Below are positions 1 through 9,672 of a stretch of 64,000 nucleotides of DNA, piece after piece. The DNA is taken from positions 1 to 64,000 of the forward strand of contig NZ_SUHQ01000022.1 in the NCBI RefSeq assembly GCF_004962245.1, given 5' to 3'. Every line of letters begins with the position of its first letter. The stretch's first letter is position 1. A model generated the notes under the pieces. That model saw nothing but the letters and a program-made list of their open reading frames with translations, searched no databases and was not told the DNA's origin. This DNA comes from Mesorhizobium sp. Its GTDB lineage: Bacteria > Pseudomonadota > Alphaproteobacteria > Rhizobiales > Rhizobiaceae. The position numbers were made by a program, and so were the translations under genes.

Positions 1-113
1 CGGAGAGCACGGCGACCAATGCCGTTACCTACACCACGCCATGGGGCACGATCCTTCCCGCAACGCAAAACCGATCAAGGCAGAGAGTCGTGATCGAGTC
101 AGTAGGTAGGATT

Positions 114-127
114 TTGATACGCATCAA
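114..127. promoter_or_regulatory. FNR/FixK box upstream of usp
   Basis: The site reads TTGAT-ACGC-ATCAA, a perfect match to the FNR/FixK consensus TTGAY-N4-RTCAA. Its centre lies about 72 bases before the usp start. Activation from -41.5 would place transcription start near 162, leaving a leader of about 30 bases. The rest of positions 1-192 shows no convincing gene. Confidence 0.8.
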
Positions 128-192
128 GGCGCCGGGCGCCGGCCGATGCATTTCATTGTTGCACTCAACCGCTCCATAGAAAGGCGTCCGCA

Positions 193-1005
193 ATGTCCTA
201 CAAGTCAATCATCATGAACCTCGCCGTGGACGCGCCTCCTGCAGCCATGGTGAACGTGGGGGTTGAGCTTGCCGAACGGTTTGGAGCCCATCTTATCGGC
301 CTGGCGGCAGCGGATGTCCCACCGCTGGTCGCGACAGGCGATGGCATGGTCTATGAAGGCGAGATCATGCAGATCCAGCGAACCGAAATCGAAAAGCGGC
401 TTGCCGAACTGCGTGCAGAATTCGAGAGGCTGGTCCCGGCCTCGATCACGAGCGAATGGAGGCAAGCCATTTGCGGCCCGACTCGCCTCCTCAGCGTTTT
501 CGCCCGGGCAGCCGACCTCATCGTTACCGGCAGCGGGGAAGGAGAAAATATCTATCGCGCGGTGGATATCGGCAGCCTTGCACTCGGCGCCGGCCGGCCG
601 GTCTTGGTCGCGGCGAGCGATATCGAACACGTTCCGGCGAAAACCGTGCTTGTCGCCTGGAAAGACACCAGGGAGGCGCGGCGGGCGATGGCGGATGCAC
701 TGCCTTTTCTGGCCAAGGCCAACGAGGTCGTCGTCGCCACGATAGATACCGACCGCGACGGGAGCATTCGCAACAGCCTTGTCGACGTCGCGGTCTATCT
801 TGAACACCACGGCATCAAGGCGCGAACCGAATTGATCTCCGGCGAGGCCGATGGCGACCGGCTGTTGACATTCGCGCGCTCGATTCATGCGGACCTGATC
901 GTCTCCGGTGCCTATGGTCATAGTCGCCTGCGGGAATGGGCATTCGGCGGCGTCACGCGTACGCTGATCGAAGAGAGCGGCATCAGTCGCTTCATGTCGT
1001 ATTGA
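193..1005 (+). CDS. Universal stress protein, tandem UspA domains
   Basis: A 270-residue cytoplasmic protein with two Usp domains, about residues 3-140 and 150-270. The second domain keeps the ATP-binding signature G-x2-G-x9-G (GAYG, nine residues, then GG) near the C-terminus. The first domain lacks a clear version of it. Tandem-Usp proteins of this length are common in rhizobia and are often induced by low oxygen or stress. The gene lies just behind a perfect FNR box and 67 bases before the Mg2+ ATPase, so the two are probably co-transcribed. Its molecular target cannot be read from sequence. Confidence 0.9.
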   Translation: MSYKSIIMNLAVDAPPAAMVNVGVELAERFGAHLIGLAAADVPPLVATGDGMVYEGEIMQIQRTEIEKRLAELRAEFERLVPASITSEWRQAICGPTRLLSVFARAADLIVTGSGEGENIYRAVDIGSLALGAGRPVLVAASDIEHVPAKTVLVAWKDTREARRAMADALPFLAKANEVVVATIDTDRDGSIRNSLVDVAVYLEHHGIKARTELISGEADGDRLLTFARSIHADLIVSGAYGHSRLREWAFGGVTRTLIEESGISRFMSY

Positions 1006-1072
1006 CGGCTGTCGCATCGCGCTCAGCGAAGTCGAGTCCATGCAGCGGGACGGGCCGATCAAAGGAAACACA

Positions 1073-3694
1073 ATGCAACCCGTTTCCGCATCGATGGGCG
1101 TGGTTGGCGAAGACCCCTATTGGTCGATCGAGACCCGCGAACTCCTGCAACGCCTGACGACGTCGCCCTCGGGGCTTACTGTCTCCGAGGCCGCATCAAG
1201 GCTTGCAAAATTCGGTCGAAATACACCGGCGTCGCGCTCCGGCACGTCGGCTTTGACCCTGTTTGTCCGACAGTTCCGTAGCCCACTGGTCATCATCCTC
1301 ATTTTTGCAGCCATTGTGTCGGCTTTCGTCGGTGAGGGCCATGAGGCCATGATCATCGGCGCGATCGTTCTGGCCAGCTGTGTCTTGGGTTTTACCCAGG
1401 AGTACGGTGCCTCACGCGCGATGGAAGCGCTGAAACAGCGCATCTCGCGCAAGGCTATCGTCCTGCGCGACGGCGCCGAATGCTCAGTCGATGCCGAAGA
1501 TATCGTGCCTGGCGACGTAATCCGCCTTTGGGCCGGAAACCTCGTTCCCGCGGACGGCGTCATTTTGGATGCGCGCGATTTCAACGTCAGCGAGGCTGTG
1601 CTGACCGGCGAGACTTTCCCTGTTGTGAAGGCGCCGGGCAGATCGGCACCAGAGGCCGTGGTCGCACAGCGCACCAACGCGGTCTTCACCGGCACATCGG
1701 TCCGTAGCGGCACCGCGACCGTGCTCGTCGCGGTGACCGGCGCTCGCACCGAGTTTGCATCCATTGCCGCGGCCTTGGAGCGACGCATCCCTGAAACAGA
1801 GTTTGCTCGCGGCATCAGACTGTTCGGTTATCTGATGACGGAGATCATGCTGGCGATTGTCATCATGGTGTTCTTCGCCAATCTGATGCTCCATCGACCG
1901 CTGATCGAATCGCTGCTGTTTTCGCTGGCGCTCGCGGTTGGCCTCACGCCGGAGCTTCTTCCGGCCGTCATCAGTGTGACCCTGTCTCGAGGCGCCCGGA
2001 CAATGGCAGCCAGCGGCGTCATAGTGCGCCGCCTCGATGCGATCGAGAATTTGGGCAGCTTGGATCTGCTTTGCACCGACAAGACCGGGACGTTGACAGA
2101 AGGCGTCATCCACCTTGATGGATGGCTCGATGTCGACGGCAATCCGTCGACGGACATCTTGCGTTGGGCACGTCTCAACGCAACCATGCAGACCGGGTTG
2201 AGGAACCCGCTGGACGAAGCGATAGCGGGTGCTCAAGGCGAGGGCGCAACGTTGACCGCCTTCGCAAAGGTCGATGAGATTCCCTATGATTTCGTCCGCA
2301 AACGGCTGTCGGTTGTTGTCCGGACCAGCGCAGAAGACGTCATGATCTGCAAGGGCGCAGTGCAAAATGTCATCGAGGCCTGTGGTTTCGTTCGAACTGC
2401 GGACGGACTGGAGCCTCTGAATGACGCGCATCGTGCGGCGATCGATGAGAAATTCCGGCGCTGGAGTGCGGATGGCTATCGCGTTCTGGGCCTGGCAATC
2501 CGTCGTTTCGACAACCGGATCGCGTTTGGCAGGAGGGACGAGACGGATCTCGCTTTTGCGGGATTCCTGCTTTTCCTCGATCCGCCGAAGAAGGGCGTCA
2601 AGGAGACGCTTTCCGAACTCGCCCAACGCGGCATCGCGGTAAAGGTGATTTCTGGCGACAATCGCTATGTCGCCGCGCATCTCGCTGAGGCCGTGGGTCT
2701 GCGCCACGACCGCATCATGACTGGCGAGGACCTGTCGAAATTGACCAAGAGCGCGCTCTTCGCACGCGTGCAGCATACCGATCTCTTTGCCGAGATCGAT
2801 CCAAACCAGAAGGAACGCATCGTTCAGGCGCTCCGCAGTCGCGGCCATGTCGTCGGCTATCTCGGCGATGGCATCAATGATGCACCGGCCCTCCATGAGG
2901 CTGACATTGGTATCTCTGTCGATAGCGCCGTCGATGTCGCCCGCGAGGCTGCGGACATCATCCTTCTCAGGCGGGATCTGGGTGTGCTGGTGCGTGGCGT
3001 CGACGACGGTCGCAAGACCTTCGCCAACACGATGAAATACATCTCCATCACCACGAGCGCCAATTTCGGCAACATGATCAGCATGGCTGTCGCCTCGCTG
3101 TTTCTGCCTTTCCTTCCGCTGCTGGCAAAGCAGATACTGCTCAACAATTTCCTTTCGGACGTTCCCTCGCTGGCCATCGCAAGCGACAACGTCGACGCAG
3201 ATCAACTGCGCCGACCCCGCCGCTGGGACATCCGTTTCGTCCGGCGGTTCATGGTCAGCTTTGGCCTGGTCAGCTCACTTTTCGATTTCGCGACCTTCGC
3301 CTTTCTGCTGCTCTTCGCGCATGCAACCGCCGCCACGTTCCAGACGGCATGGTTCATCGAATCGCTGCTGACAGAGCTCGCAATCGTGCTCATCGTGCGT
3401 ACGCGCAAGGCGTTCTGGGCGAGCCGTCCAAGTCCGTTGCTTGCCTGGCTTACCCTGGGTGTAGGGGTCGTCGCGATCATCATCCCCTTCGCGCCCTTCG
3501 CAGCATGGTTCGGCTTCGTGCCGCTGCCGCTGCCCATACTTGCCGGGCTCATCGCGATCACCGTGCTCTATCTGGCGGCTTCAGAGGTAACCAAGCGCTG
3601 GTTCTTCGGACAGGAGAACCGCCGGTCGCAACGACACAGGGCAGGCCACGTCGCCGACACGGGGAACATGTCCCGTTCAGGACACCCGTATTGA
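1073..3694 (+). CDS. mgtA: Magnesium-translocating P-type ATPase (MgtA/MgtB type)
   Basis: An 873-residue inner-membrane P-type ATPase of the P3B type, expected to import Mg2+ with ATP hydrolysis. In order it has an N-terminal cation-ATPase domain, the actuator with TGE at about 178-180, the phosphorylated Asp336 in DKTGTLT, and GDGINDAP near 598-605. Hydrophobic segments flank the actuator and fill the last 230 residues. I chose ATG 1073 over the in-frame ATG 1040 because AAAGGA lies seven bases before it. It follows usp and precedes a Nudix gene by 43 bases. The upstream FNR box suggests low-oxygen control. Mg2+ specificity is inferred from whole-protein resemblance. Confidence 0.9.
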   Translation: MQPVSASMGVVGEDPYWSIETRELLQRLTTSPSGLTVSEAASRLAKFGRNTPASRSGTSALTLFVRQFRSPLVIILIFAAIVSAFVGEGHEAMIIGAIVLASCVLGFTQEYGASRAMEALKQRISRKAIVLRDGAECSVDAEDIVPGDVIRLWAGNLVPADGVILDARDFNVSEAVLTGETFPVVKAPGRSAPEAVVAQRTNAVFTGTSVRSGTATVLVAVTGARTEFASIAAALERRIPETEFARGIRLFGYLMTEIMLAIVIMVFFANLMLHRPLIESLLFSLALAVGLTPELLPAVISVTLSRGARTMAASGVIVRRLDAIENLGSLDLLCTDKTGTLTEGVIHLDGWLDVDGNPSTDILRWARLNATMQTGLRNPLDEAIAGAQGEGATLTAFAKVDEIPYDFVRKRLSVVVRTSAEDVMICKGAVQNVIEACGFVRTADGLEPLNDAHRAAIDEKFRRWSADGYRVLGLAIRRFDNRIAFGRRDETDLAFAGFLLFLDPPKKGVKETLSELAQRGIAVKVISGDNRYVAAHLAEAVGLRHDRIMTGEDLSKLTKSALFARVQHTDLFAEIDPNQKERIVQALRSRGHVVGYLGDGINDAPALHEADIGISVDSAVDVAREAADIILLRRDLGVLVRGVDDGRKTFANTMKYISITTSANFGNMISMAVASLFLPFLPLLAKQILLNNFLSDVPSLAIASDNVDADQLRRPRRWDIRFVRRFMVSFGLVSSLFDFATFAFLLLFAHATAATFQTAWFIESLLTELAIVLIVRTRKAFWASRPSPLLAWLTLGVGVVAIIIPFAPFAAWFGFVPLPLPILAGLIAITVLYLAASEVTKRWFFGQENRRSQRHRAGHVADTGNMSRSGHPY

Positions 3695-3737
3695 CAAGCC
3701 GACCACAATGAAATGCAGCATGACGGAGGCGTGAGCG

Positions 3738-4193
3738 GTGGCGAAAAGAAGTGCGGGCATCCTGCCTTACCGCAGGTCGACGAACGGGTTGCGGGTGTTG
3801 CTTGTCCACCCGGGTGGTCCGTTCTGGCAAAACCGCGATCTCGGTGCCTGGTCCATCGCCAAGGGCGAGTATGGTGATGACGAACAGCCGGAAGCTGCGG
3901 CGCGGCGCGAATTTGTCGAGGAAACCGGCTGGGAGCTCAAGGGAGGACTATTTCCCTTGGGAGAACTGCGCCAGCGCGGAGGCAAGCTCATTACAGCCTT
4001 CGGCGTCGAAGGCGATTTCGACACCGGCACTTTGCGAAGCAATATGTTCGAGATGGAATGGCCGCCGCGCAGCGGCCGCATGCAGTTTTTTCCGGAGATC
4101 GATCGCGCAGAGTGGTTCGGCCTCGACGTGGCTCGGGAAAAGATGCTTGTCGGCCAGCGGCCCTTTCTCGACCGGCTTGTGGTGTCTGTCTAG
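3738..4193 (+). CDS. Nudix hydrolase
   Basis: A 151-residue protein with a complete Nudix box, G-x5-E-x7-REFVEETGW, at about residues 44-66. This is the Mg2+-binding and catalytic loop that cleaves nucleoside diphosphates linked to another group. The whole protein is one Nudix domain. The start is GTG 3738, supported by GGAGG eight to ten bases upstream. It is the third gene of the usp-Mg2+ ATPase run. The substrate cannot be assigned. The Mg2+-dependent enzyme may simply share the low-oxygen control of its neighbours. Confidence 0.85.
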   Translation: MAKRSAGILPYRRSTNGLRVLLVHPGGPFWQNRDLGAWSIAKGEYGDDEQPEAAARREFVEETGWELKGGLFPLGELRQRGGKLITAFGVEGDFDTGTLRSNMFEMEWPPRSGRMQFFPEIDRAEWFGLDVAREKMLVGQRPFLDRLVVSV

Positions 4194-4248
4194 AGACCGG
4201 CCCCAAACCCGACAGCTATCGTCGGCTTGGTCGTGTTGATCGCAACAC

Positions 4249-4959
4249 CTAAGAAACCAAGATGACGGACAGCGGCCCGGCGCAGAAGAGATTGTCTTTC
4301 ACGGCTTTGACGCCCGGCACGTTTTCGGCCGCGACTATGGCTGCCTGGCGCTCGCGTTCGTCGAAGATGGCGCCGCTCAGTTCCACGACCCCTTTGTCCA
4401 CAGTGACGCTGATCATCTCAGTGCTCGCCCATTTGCGAGCCGCCAGTTCGGTAACAATGTTCTGGCGAATCTGTTCGTCGCCTATGGCCGTCGAGGCCGG
4501 GCTCGGCAGGACGCGTAGCAAGGCACGCAGAAGATCGGAGTGGGCGATGATGCCGACAACTTTCCCACCATCGACGACCGGAATGCGTTTGACATGATGG
4601 CGCGTCATCAGGTCGACGATCTCTCCGAGCGATGCGCTGGGGGATGCCGTGACGACGTCGTCTGACATCACCTCCTCGACCCGCCGCCCATTGGCGTGGA
4701 CATATTCATCGGCGACCCTTCCAGGGCTGACGAAAAACTCCAGCCAGCGCGAGCGCTTGCGTTGCGTACCCAGTTCTCCCCGGCGCAGGAAATCGCCCTC
4801 GCTGACAATCCCCACCAGTGCGCCGTCATTACGAATGACGGGAAGGCCGCTGATATTTTTCGAAAGCATCAGCCCTGCCGCATCGGCGACCGACGCCGAC
4901 GGTTCGATCCCGATAACCGGTGTTGTCATTATGGCTTCGGCTTGCACGCCAACCTCCAC
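4249..4959 (-). CDS. CBS-CBS-BON domain protein
   Basis: A 236-residue protein with two CBS domains (about 8-65 and 95-150, each opening with an IM/VM-x-D/T-x-V motif) and a BON domain (about 165-230). CBS pairs bind adenosyl ligands and BON domains associate with membranes or lipids. This architecture is common in rhizobia, but its function is not settled. The start is GTG 4959, with GGAAGA about five bases upstream. ATG 4930 would remove the start of the first CBS domain. The gene converges with the Nudix gene and has a near-FNR site upstream, which fits the low-oxygen theme of the block. Confidence 0.85.
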   Translation of the reverse strand: MEVGVQAEAIMTTPVIGIEPSASVADAAGLMLSKNISGLPVIRNDGALVGIVSEGDFLRRGELGTQRKRSRWLEFFVSPGRVADEYVHANGRRVEEVMSDDVVTASPSASLGEIVDLMTRHHVKRIPVVDGGKVVGIIAHSDLLRALLRVLPSPASTAIGDEQIRQNIVTELAARKWASTEMISVTVDKGVVELSGAIFDERERQAAIVAAENVPGVKAVKDNLFCAGPLSVILVS

Positions 4960-5003
4960 AGATGTCTTCCGGTTGTTTATCGAGGTCTTGTGCCCGACGT
5001 GCC

Positions 5004-5017
5004 TTGATCTGAGTCAT
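5004..5017. promoter_or_regulatory. Possible FNR/FixK box upstream of the CBS-BON gene
   Basis: The site reads TTGAT-CTGA-GTCAT, one base off the FNR consensus in the last position. Activation from -41.5 would start transcription near 4969, only about ten bases before GTG 4959. Either the leader is very short or the site works from another distance. Confidence 0.45.
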
Positions 5018-5081
5018 TTCAGGATCGGCCGACGACACAATCAGGCGAGTGGAGGCCGGTCTCACAGGACAGCCTCGCTCC

Positions 5082-5234
5082 TTAGCTCGGCCTGTCATCC
5101 CGGTCGATGAGGATCCGCTCGGCGGCTCCGTCAAGATCCTCGTATTGACCACTCCTCAAGGCCCACAGGAAGCCAAACAGCCCAAGCGCGCCGAGAAACA
5201 GAGCCACCGGTATGAGATAGACAAGCGTCGTCAT
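5082..5234 (-). CDS. fixS: cbb3 oxidase assembly protein CcoS/FixS
   Basis: A 50-residue single-pass membrane protein, the usual size for CcoS. A hydrophobic N-terminal segment (about 4-26) is followed by WALRSGQYEDLDG and a charged tail, the pattern typical of CcoS. It is needed for maturation of cbb3-type oxidase, probably for cofactor insertion into CcoN. Its ATG overlaps the fixI stop codon by four bases (5231-5234), so the two are translationally coupled. It is the last gene of the fixGHIS operon. Confidence 0.9.
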   Translation of the reverse strand: MTTLVYLIPVALFLGALGLFGFLWALRSGQYEDLDGAAERILIDRDDRPS

Positions 5235-7513
5235 GAGAATTGTGCCAATGAGTTGACGTTGGAGTATCTGTCCTGCGGCGCAATCCTTTCCGGTGCGCTT
5301 GGCGCAAAGCCTTGCAGGCGCAGTGCATTTCCGATGACCAGCAGCGACGAGGCGGACATCGCGATCGCGGCGATCAACGGCGTGACATGCCCCAGAATGG
5401 CGATCGGCACGGCAACAGCGTTGTAGACGATCGCGATGGCGATGTTCTGGCGGATCAGCCCTCCGGCCTTGCGCGAGACGTCCACGGCAAGGGGTACTGC
5501 CAGAAGGCTTTCGCGCAGGAACACGAAATCCGCGGCGTTGCGGCCAATGTCGGCGGCGGTGGCTGGAGCGATGGAGACATGTGCAGCGCCCAGTGCGGGC
5601 GTATCGTTTAGCCCGTCGCCAACCATCAGAACCTTGTGCCCGGCTCGCGCCAGCGCTTCGATGCGGTCGACCTTGCCGGAGGGAAGCAGTGCTGGAACAA
5701 AGCGGTCGATACCCAATATTTCCGCGACTTCGCCACAGGCGGCCGCGGTGTCGCCCGACAGCATTTCTACCGACACTTGAGCGTCGTTCAACTGCGCCAA
5801 GGCGGTCCCGGCATAGGCACGCAGCGCATCCTCGAAAACAAAGGATGCCACAATGATCCCGTCTTTCGTCAGGACTGTTCCGCCATGCCCGCTTTCGCCA
5901 TCGGTTCGAGCCTTCCATCCAGCCCAGCCGCGCCGGCCAAGCCGCCAAGTGCTACCCGCGGCGGTGGCTTCGATCCCGAAACCGGGGTGCTCGCTGACGG
6001 ACTCGAGGTTCGGCTGACCGACAAAGCCCGCAGAGCCGGCTATGGCCCTTGAAAACGGGTGGCGGGAATGCGCGGCCATCGCAGCCGCGATTGCCAGCAT
6101 GGCCGGATCGATGGATGCCACGTTGACGAGCCGGGGCTGTCCGAGCGTAAGCGTTCCTGTCTTGTCGAACACCGCCGTATCGATCGTCGCCAGGCGCTCC
6201 ATGGCCGAACCGTCCTTGACCATGACGCCGCTTTCGAACAGACGCCGCGCAGCGACCACCTGCACGATCGGCACGGCGAGGCCGAGCGCACATGGGCATG
6301 TGATGATGAGAACGGCGATGGCGATCGTCATCGCCCGGTGCCAGTCGCCGGTGGCCATCATCCAGCCAAGGAACGTCACGAAGGCGGTCAGATGGACGAC
6401 TGGAGCATAGAGCGCTGAAACGCGGTCGGCGATACGGCGATAATGCGCGCGACCGCCTTCGGCGGCTTCCATGAGCCGAACCATTTCGGCCAGGAAGGAA
6501 TCCTTCGCGGCGGCTGTGGCCTCGATGGTCAGTGGGCCGGTGATATTGAGCGTGCCGGCCTGCACGGTTTCCCCCGACGCCACGGTTCTGGGTGTGCTCT
6601 CACCGGAAACCAGGGAACAGTCGAGATCCGAAGTGCCCCGAATGATCTTGCCGTCGACGGGAATCCTTTCGCCGGCCGCGATCAGCAGATGCATGCCCGG
6701 TTCGATCTCGTCAACCGGCAGGTAATCGCGCGAACCATCGTCGCGCAGCACCATGGCGCCGCGCGCCGCCAGCCGTGACAGGCCGTTGACCGCGGTCCGG
6801 GCACGCTCCCGCATCACGTGATCCAGTGTGCGGCCGATCAACAGGAAGAACAGCAGCGATACCGACGCGTCGAAATAGGCGTGGTCGCCATGGTTGATGG
6901 TTTCGTAGAGGCTCATCGTGTAGGCAAGCGAGACTCCAACCGCAATCGGCACGTCCATGTTCATGCGGCCGTGGCTCAACGCATTCCAAGCCGAGCGGAA
7001 ATAGATGCCGCCGGCGAAGGCGAGCGCCGGGATGGCGATCAGCGCCGAGACCCAGTGGAACAGGTCGCGGGTCGCGCCTTCAGCGCCGGACCAGACCGAG
7101 ACCGAAAGCAGCATGATGTTGCCTGCCGCAAAGCCGGCGACCGCCACGGCCCGGATCAGCTCCGAAAGCGTTTTATCCTTCTCGCCAATCTCGGGGTCGA
7201 ACAGATGCGCCGGGTAGCCCAGCCGTCCAAGTGCGGCGACGAATGGCGGAACCTCATCCCCACGCCACCGGACCGATACCCGTTTCGTCGACAGGTTGAC
7301 ACGAGCGCCCTCCACGCGATCAAGCTTCCCAAGAGCCGTCTCGATCGTCTGGATGCAAGCTGCGCAGTGAACCGTCGGTACTGACAGATCGGTCTGGCGA
7401 AGGTCGCCGCCAAGCGAGCGGCTTGCCAGCCTGATCTCCTGGCTCGACGGCAGGGCGGATGTAATCCCGTTCAGATCCAGCGCTATTTCAGCGCCCGGCG
7501 CACAGCAGCTCAT
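5231..7513 (-). CDS. fixI: Copper-translocating P-type ATPase FixI/CcoI
   Basis: A 760-residue P1B-type ATPase that exports Cu+ for delivery to the cbb3 oxidase rather than for detoxification. An N-terminal heavy-metal domain carries Cys50 and Cys53 in HCAACI. The membrane CPC motif is at 406-408, the phosphorylated Asp450 is in DKTGTLT, and GDGLNDTPAL follows in the P domain. An extra CC near the N-terminus (SCCAP) is common in FixI. It overlaps fixH upstream (7510-7513) and fixS downstream by four bases each. Position in fixGHIS separates it from copper-resistance ATPases. Confidence 0.95.
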   Translation of the reverse strand: MSCCAPGAEIALDLNGITSALPSSQEIRLASRSLGGDLRQTDLSVPTVHCAACIQTIETALGKLDRVEGARVNLSTKRVSVRWRGDEVPPFVAALGRLGYPAHLFDPEIGEKDKTLSELIRAVAVAGFAAGNIMLLSVSVWSGAEGATRDLFHWVSALIAIPALAFAGGIYFRSAWNALSHGRMNMDVPIAVGVSLAYTMSLYETINHGDHAYFDASVSLLFFLLIGRTLDHVMRERARTAVNGLSRLAARGAMVLRDDGSRDYLPVDEIEPGMHLLIAAGERIPVDGKIIRGTSDLDCSLVSGESTPRTVASGETVQAGTLNITGPLTIEATAAAKDSFLAEMVRLMEAAEGGRAHYRRIADRVSALYAPVVHLTAFVTFLGWMMATGDWHRAMTIAIAVLIITCPCALGLAVPIVQVVAARRLFESGVMVKDGSAMERLATIDTAVFDKTGTLTLGQPRLVNVASIDPAMLAIAAAMAAHSRHPFSRAIAGSAGFVGQPNLESVSEHPGFGIEATAAGSTWRLGRRGWAGWKARTDGESGHGGTVLTKDGIIVASFVFEDALRAYAGTALAQLNDAQVSVEMLSGDTAAACGEVAEILGIDRFVPALLPSGKVDRIEALARAGHKVLMVGDGLNDTPALGAAHVSIAPATAADIGRNAADFVFLRESLLAVPLAVDVSRKAGGLIRQNIAIAIVYNAVAVPIAILGHVTPLIAAIAMSASSLLVIGNALRLQGFAPSAPERIAPQDRYSNVNSLAQFS

Positions 7514-8007
7514 TGCAGCACTCCTTGCGAAATCATGATCCGGCGAACGTCGCGATAGGGCTCTGCCAGACCGGCATCGGCGTCGACTTCGACGATCCAG
7601 ACGCCATCCCTTGGCAAGTGCTGCGCGGCAAACTCCTGGTCCGAGGCGAGGGCGAGAGTGACGGCCTTGTCCCCGCCCTCGTAGGCGGGATGACGAAACA
7701 GTATCTTCACGCCACGCAAGGGGACCGGCTTGCCGGTGGCATCGCTGAGACTGTAGCGGACCTCGCCCGAAGCGATCGTCAGTTTGCCGGTCCAGCCGAG
7801 TGCCGCCTGCGCGCGCCCTTCCTCGGCCTTTCGGTTGAATTGCTGGCTGGCCACATAGGTGTTCTCGACGACGAGGCCGGTCCAGCTCGTGCTGGCAAGT
7901 GTCGCCATCGTCAGATTGACCGCGATGATCACGCCGAAAAAGGCGAGAATGGTGACCAACATGTGCCTGCCGGTGAATTCGCGGGATTTTTGCGTATTGG
8001 CACTCAT
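7510..8007 (-). CDS. fixH: FixH family cbb3 assembly protein
   Basis: A 165-residue protein with an N-terminal membrane anchor (about residues 16-38) and a periplasmic beta-rich domain. FixH acts with FixI in cbb3 oxidase biogenesis, probably in copper transfer. The sequence has the usual FixH features NxxMA after the anchor and a conserved GxW near the end (DGVWIVEVD). It overlaps fixG by four bases at 8004-8007 and fixI by four bases at 7510-7513, so translation of the operon is tightly coupled. Confidence 0.93.
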   Translation of the reverse strand: MSANTQKSREFTGRHMLVTILAFFGVIIAVNLTMATLASTSWTGLVVENTYVASQQFNRKAEEGRAQAALGWTGKLTIASGEVRYSLSDATGKPVPLRGVKILFRHPAYEGGDKAVTLALASDQEFAAQHLPRDGVWIVEVDADAGLAEPYRDVRRIMISQGVLQ

Positions 8008-9569
8008 CTGGCGATCTCCGGCGCGTTGAAAGTGGCTGTGTATTCGTCCGTTTCGAAACTCGCCTTGTCCTCGACGCGGAATTTGAACGTTTGCGTTGCG
8101 CCTCCGACCTGGTCCGCCGGCTGGCGCACGAAAACCTTCAGCGTCTTCAGCCGGTCGGGTTCGGCCGCGACGGCGAAGGACCGGTCTGCGGGAAGGTCGA
8201 CACCAACGACGCTCATTTCGGCTCCCTGCAATCCCTGCATCGTGACGACGATCGTCCTCGGCTCGGGGATCATGTTGAGCAGCTTGACGGTGTAGCCGTT
8301 GCGGATCGAACCGTCTGACAGCGTGACGAATTGCGGGTTGCGGTCATGCAGAACATTGACCTCGAGCCGGTCGCGGGTCAGCAGCGAATAGAGCAGCGCA
8401 AGGCCGACCGCCGACCATGCGCCCATGTAGATGAAGGTGCGCAGCCGAAATATCTTGCGGATATGGAAATGGGCTAGTTTGTCGGAGAAAGCGCCGCCGT
8501 CGGTCCGAACGAGCGACGGGTTCACCGAGCAAGAGCCGCCTGCGGTCGCCACAGCCATGTTGGCGTTGTAATCGGACAGCGTCGCGTAGGAGATCAGCCC
8601 GCGCTCCTTGCCGAGTTTGTCCATGACACTGTCGCAGGCATCGATGCAGAGCGCGCAAGTGATGCATTCGAGCTGCTGGCCGTCGCGAATATCGATCCCC
8701 ATCGGGCAGACGGCGACACAGGCGTTGCAATCGACGCAATCTCCGACCGGCTGCCCCGCGGCCTGTACCTTCTTGGCGTGACGCGACCGAGGTTCGCCGC
8801 GCCAGTCATTGTAGGTCACGGTGAGCGAATTTTCGTCGAGCATGGCCGCCTGGATGCGCGGCCATGGGCACATGTAGGTGCAGACCTGCTCGCGCATCAG
8901 CCCGCCGAATGTGTAGGTGGTCGCCGTCAGCACCGCGATGGTGAAGTAGGCCACGGGCGCGGCAGTGCCGGTGAAGACCTCGCCAATCAGCGTTGGCGCA
9001 TCGGCGAAATAGAAGATCCAGGCGCCGCCGGTCGCTACCGCTATGACCAGCCAGATGGTGTGTTTCGATACACGCAGCGCAAGCTTGCGCGCGGTCCATG
9101 GTCCGGCGTCGAGCTTCATGCGGGCGTTACGATCTCCCTCGATCGCGCGCTCCACAACCAGAAACAGATCGACCCATACGGTTTGCGGGCAGGTATAGCC
9201 GCACCAGGCTCTGCCAACCGTGGATGTGATCAGGAAAAGGCCGATGCCGGCCATGACCAGAAGGCCGGCCACATAATAGAATTCCTGCGGCCAAATCTCG
9301 ATAAAGAAGAAATAGAAGCGGCGGTTGGCAAGATCGATCAGCACGGCCTGATCGGGAGCAAACGGACCTCGATCCCAGCGCAGCCAGGGCGTCAGATAGT
9401 AGATGCCCAGCGTGATCGCCATCACCAGCCACTTGAAGCTGCGAAAACTGCCCGAAGCCCGCTTGGGGAAGATCTTCTTGCGAGGTGCGTACAGCGGCTG
9501 GCGGACCTTTGCGGAGTTGACCGCCTCGGCTTCGAGCCGTTCTACCTGCGTGTTGTCCAGCACGAGCAT
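8004..9569 (-). CDS. fixG: cbb3 oxidase accessory iron-sulfur protein FixG/CcoG
   Basis: A 521-residue membrane protein. Its four or five N-terminal transmembrane segments include GYTCPQTVW. Two ferredoxin-type cysteine clusters follow (CVDCNACVAVCP and CITCALCIDAC), then another membrane segment and a C-terminal periplasmic immunoglobulin-like domain. CcoG has been linked to reducing Cu2+ to Cu+ for oxidase assembly. It heads the fixGHIS operon and has an FNR box about 110 bases upstream. The start is uncertain because GGAG lies too close to ATG 9569 to be an ideal ribosome site. Confidence 0.95.
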   Translation of the reverse strand: MLVLDNTQVERLEAEAVNSAKVRQPLYAPRKKIFPKRASGSFRSFKWLVMAITLGIYYLTPWLRWDRGPFAPDQAVLIDLANRRFYFFFIEIWPQEFYYVAGLLVMAGIGLFLITSTVGRAWCGYTCPQTVWVDLFLVVERAIEGDRNARMKLDAGPWTARKLALRVSKHTIWLVIAVATGGAWIFYFADAPTLIGEVFTGTAAPVAYFTIAVLTATTYTFGGLMREQVCTYMCPWPRIQAAMLDENSLTVTYNDWRGEPRSRHAKKVQAAGQPVGDCVDCNACVAVCPMGIDIRDGQQLECITCALCIDACDSVMDKLGKERGLISYATLSDYNANMAVATAGGSCSVNPSLVRTDGGAFSDKLAHFHIRKIFRLRTFIYMGAWSAVGLALLYSLLTRDRLEVNVLHDRNPQFVTLSDGSIRNGYTVKLLNMIPEPRTIVVTMQGLQGAEMSVVGVDLPADRSFAVAAEPDRLKTLKVFVRQPADQVGGATQTFKFRVEDKASFETDEYTATFNAPEIAR

Positions 9570-9672
9570 CTCCAGTCGCGCAGCTTATGATTTCGGGGCG
9601 CGCAGTCGGATCTTGGCCGGTGCGCGAAATGCTGCGTTGGACAAGCCTTGCCGCAGGGCAGGCTGTCGCGCG

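Noticed and set aside
1484..3205. A long minus-strand open frame opposite the Mg2+ ATPase gene
   Set aside because: It reads as low-complexity Arg/Asp-rich sequence, has no family resemblance and covers a well-supported gene. It is a GC-rich antisense shadow.
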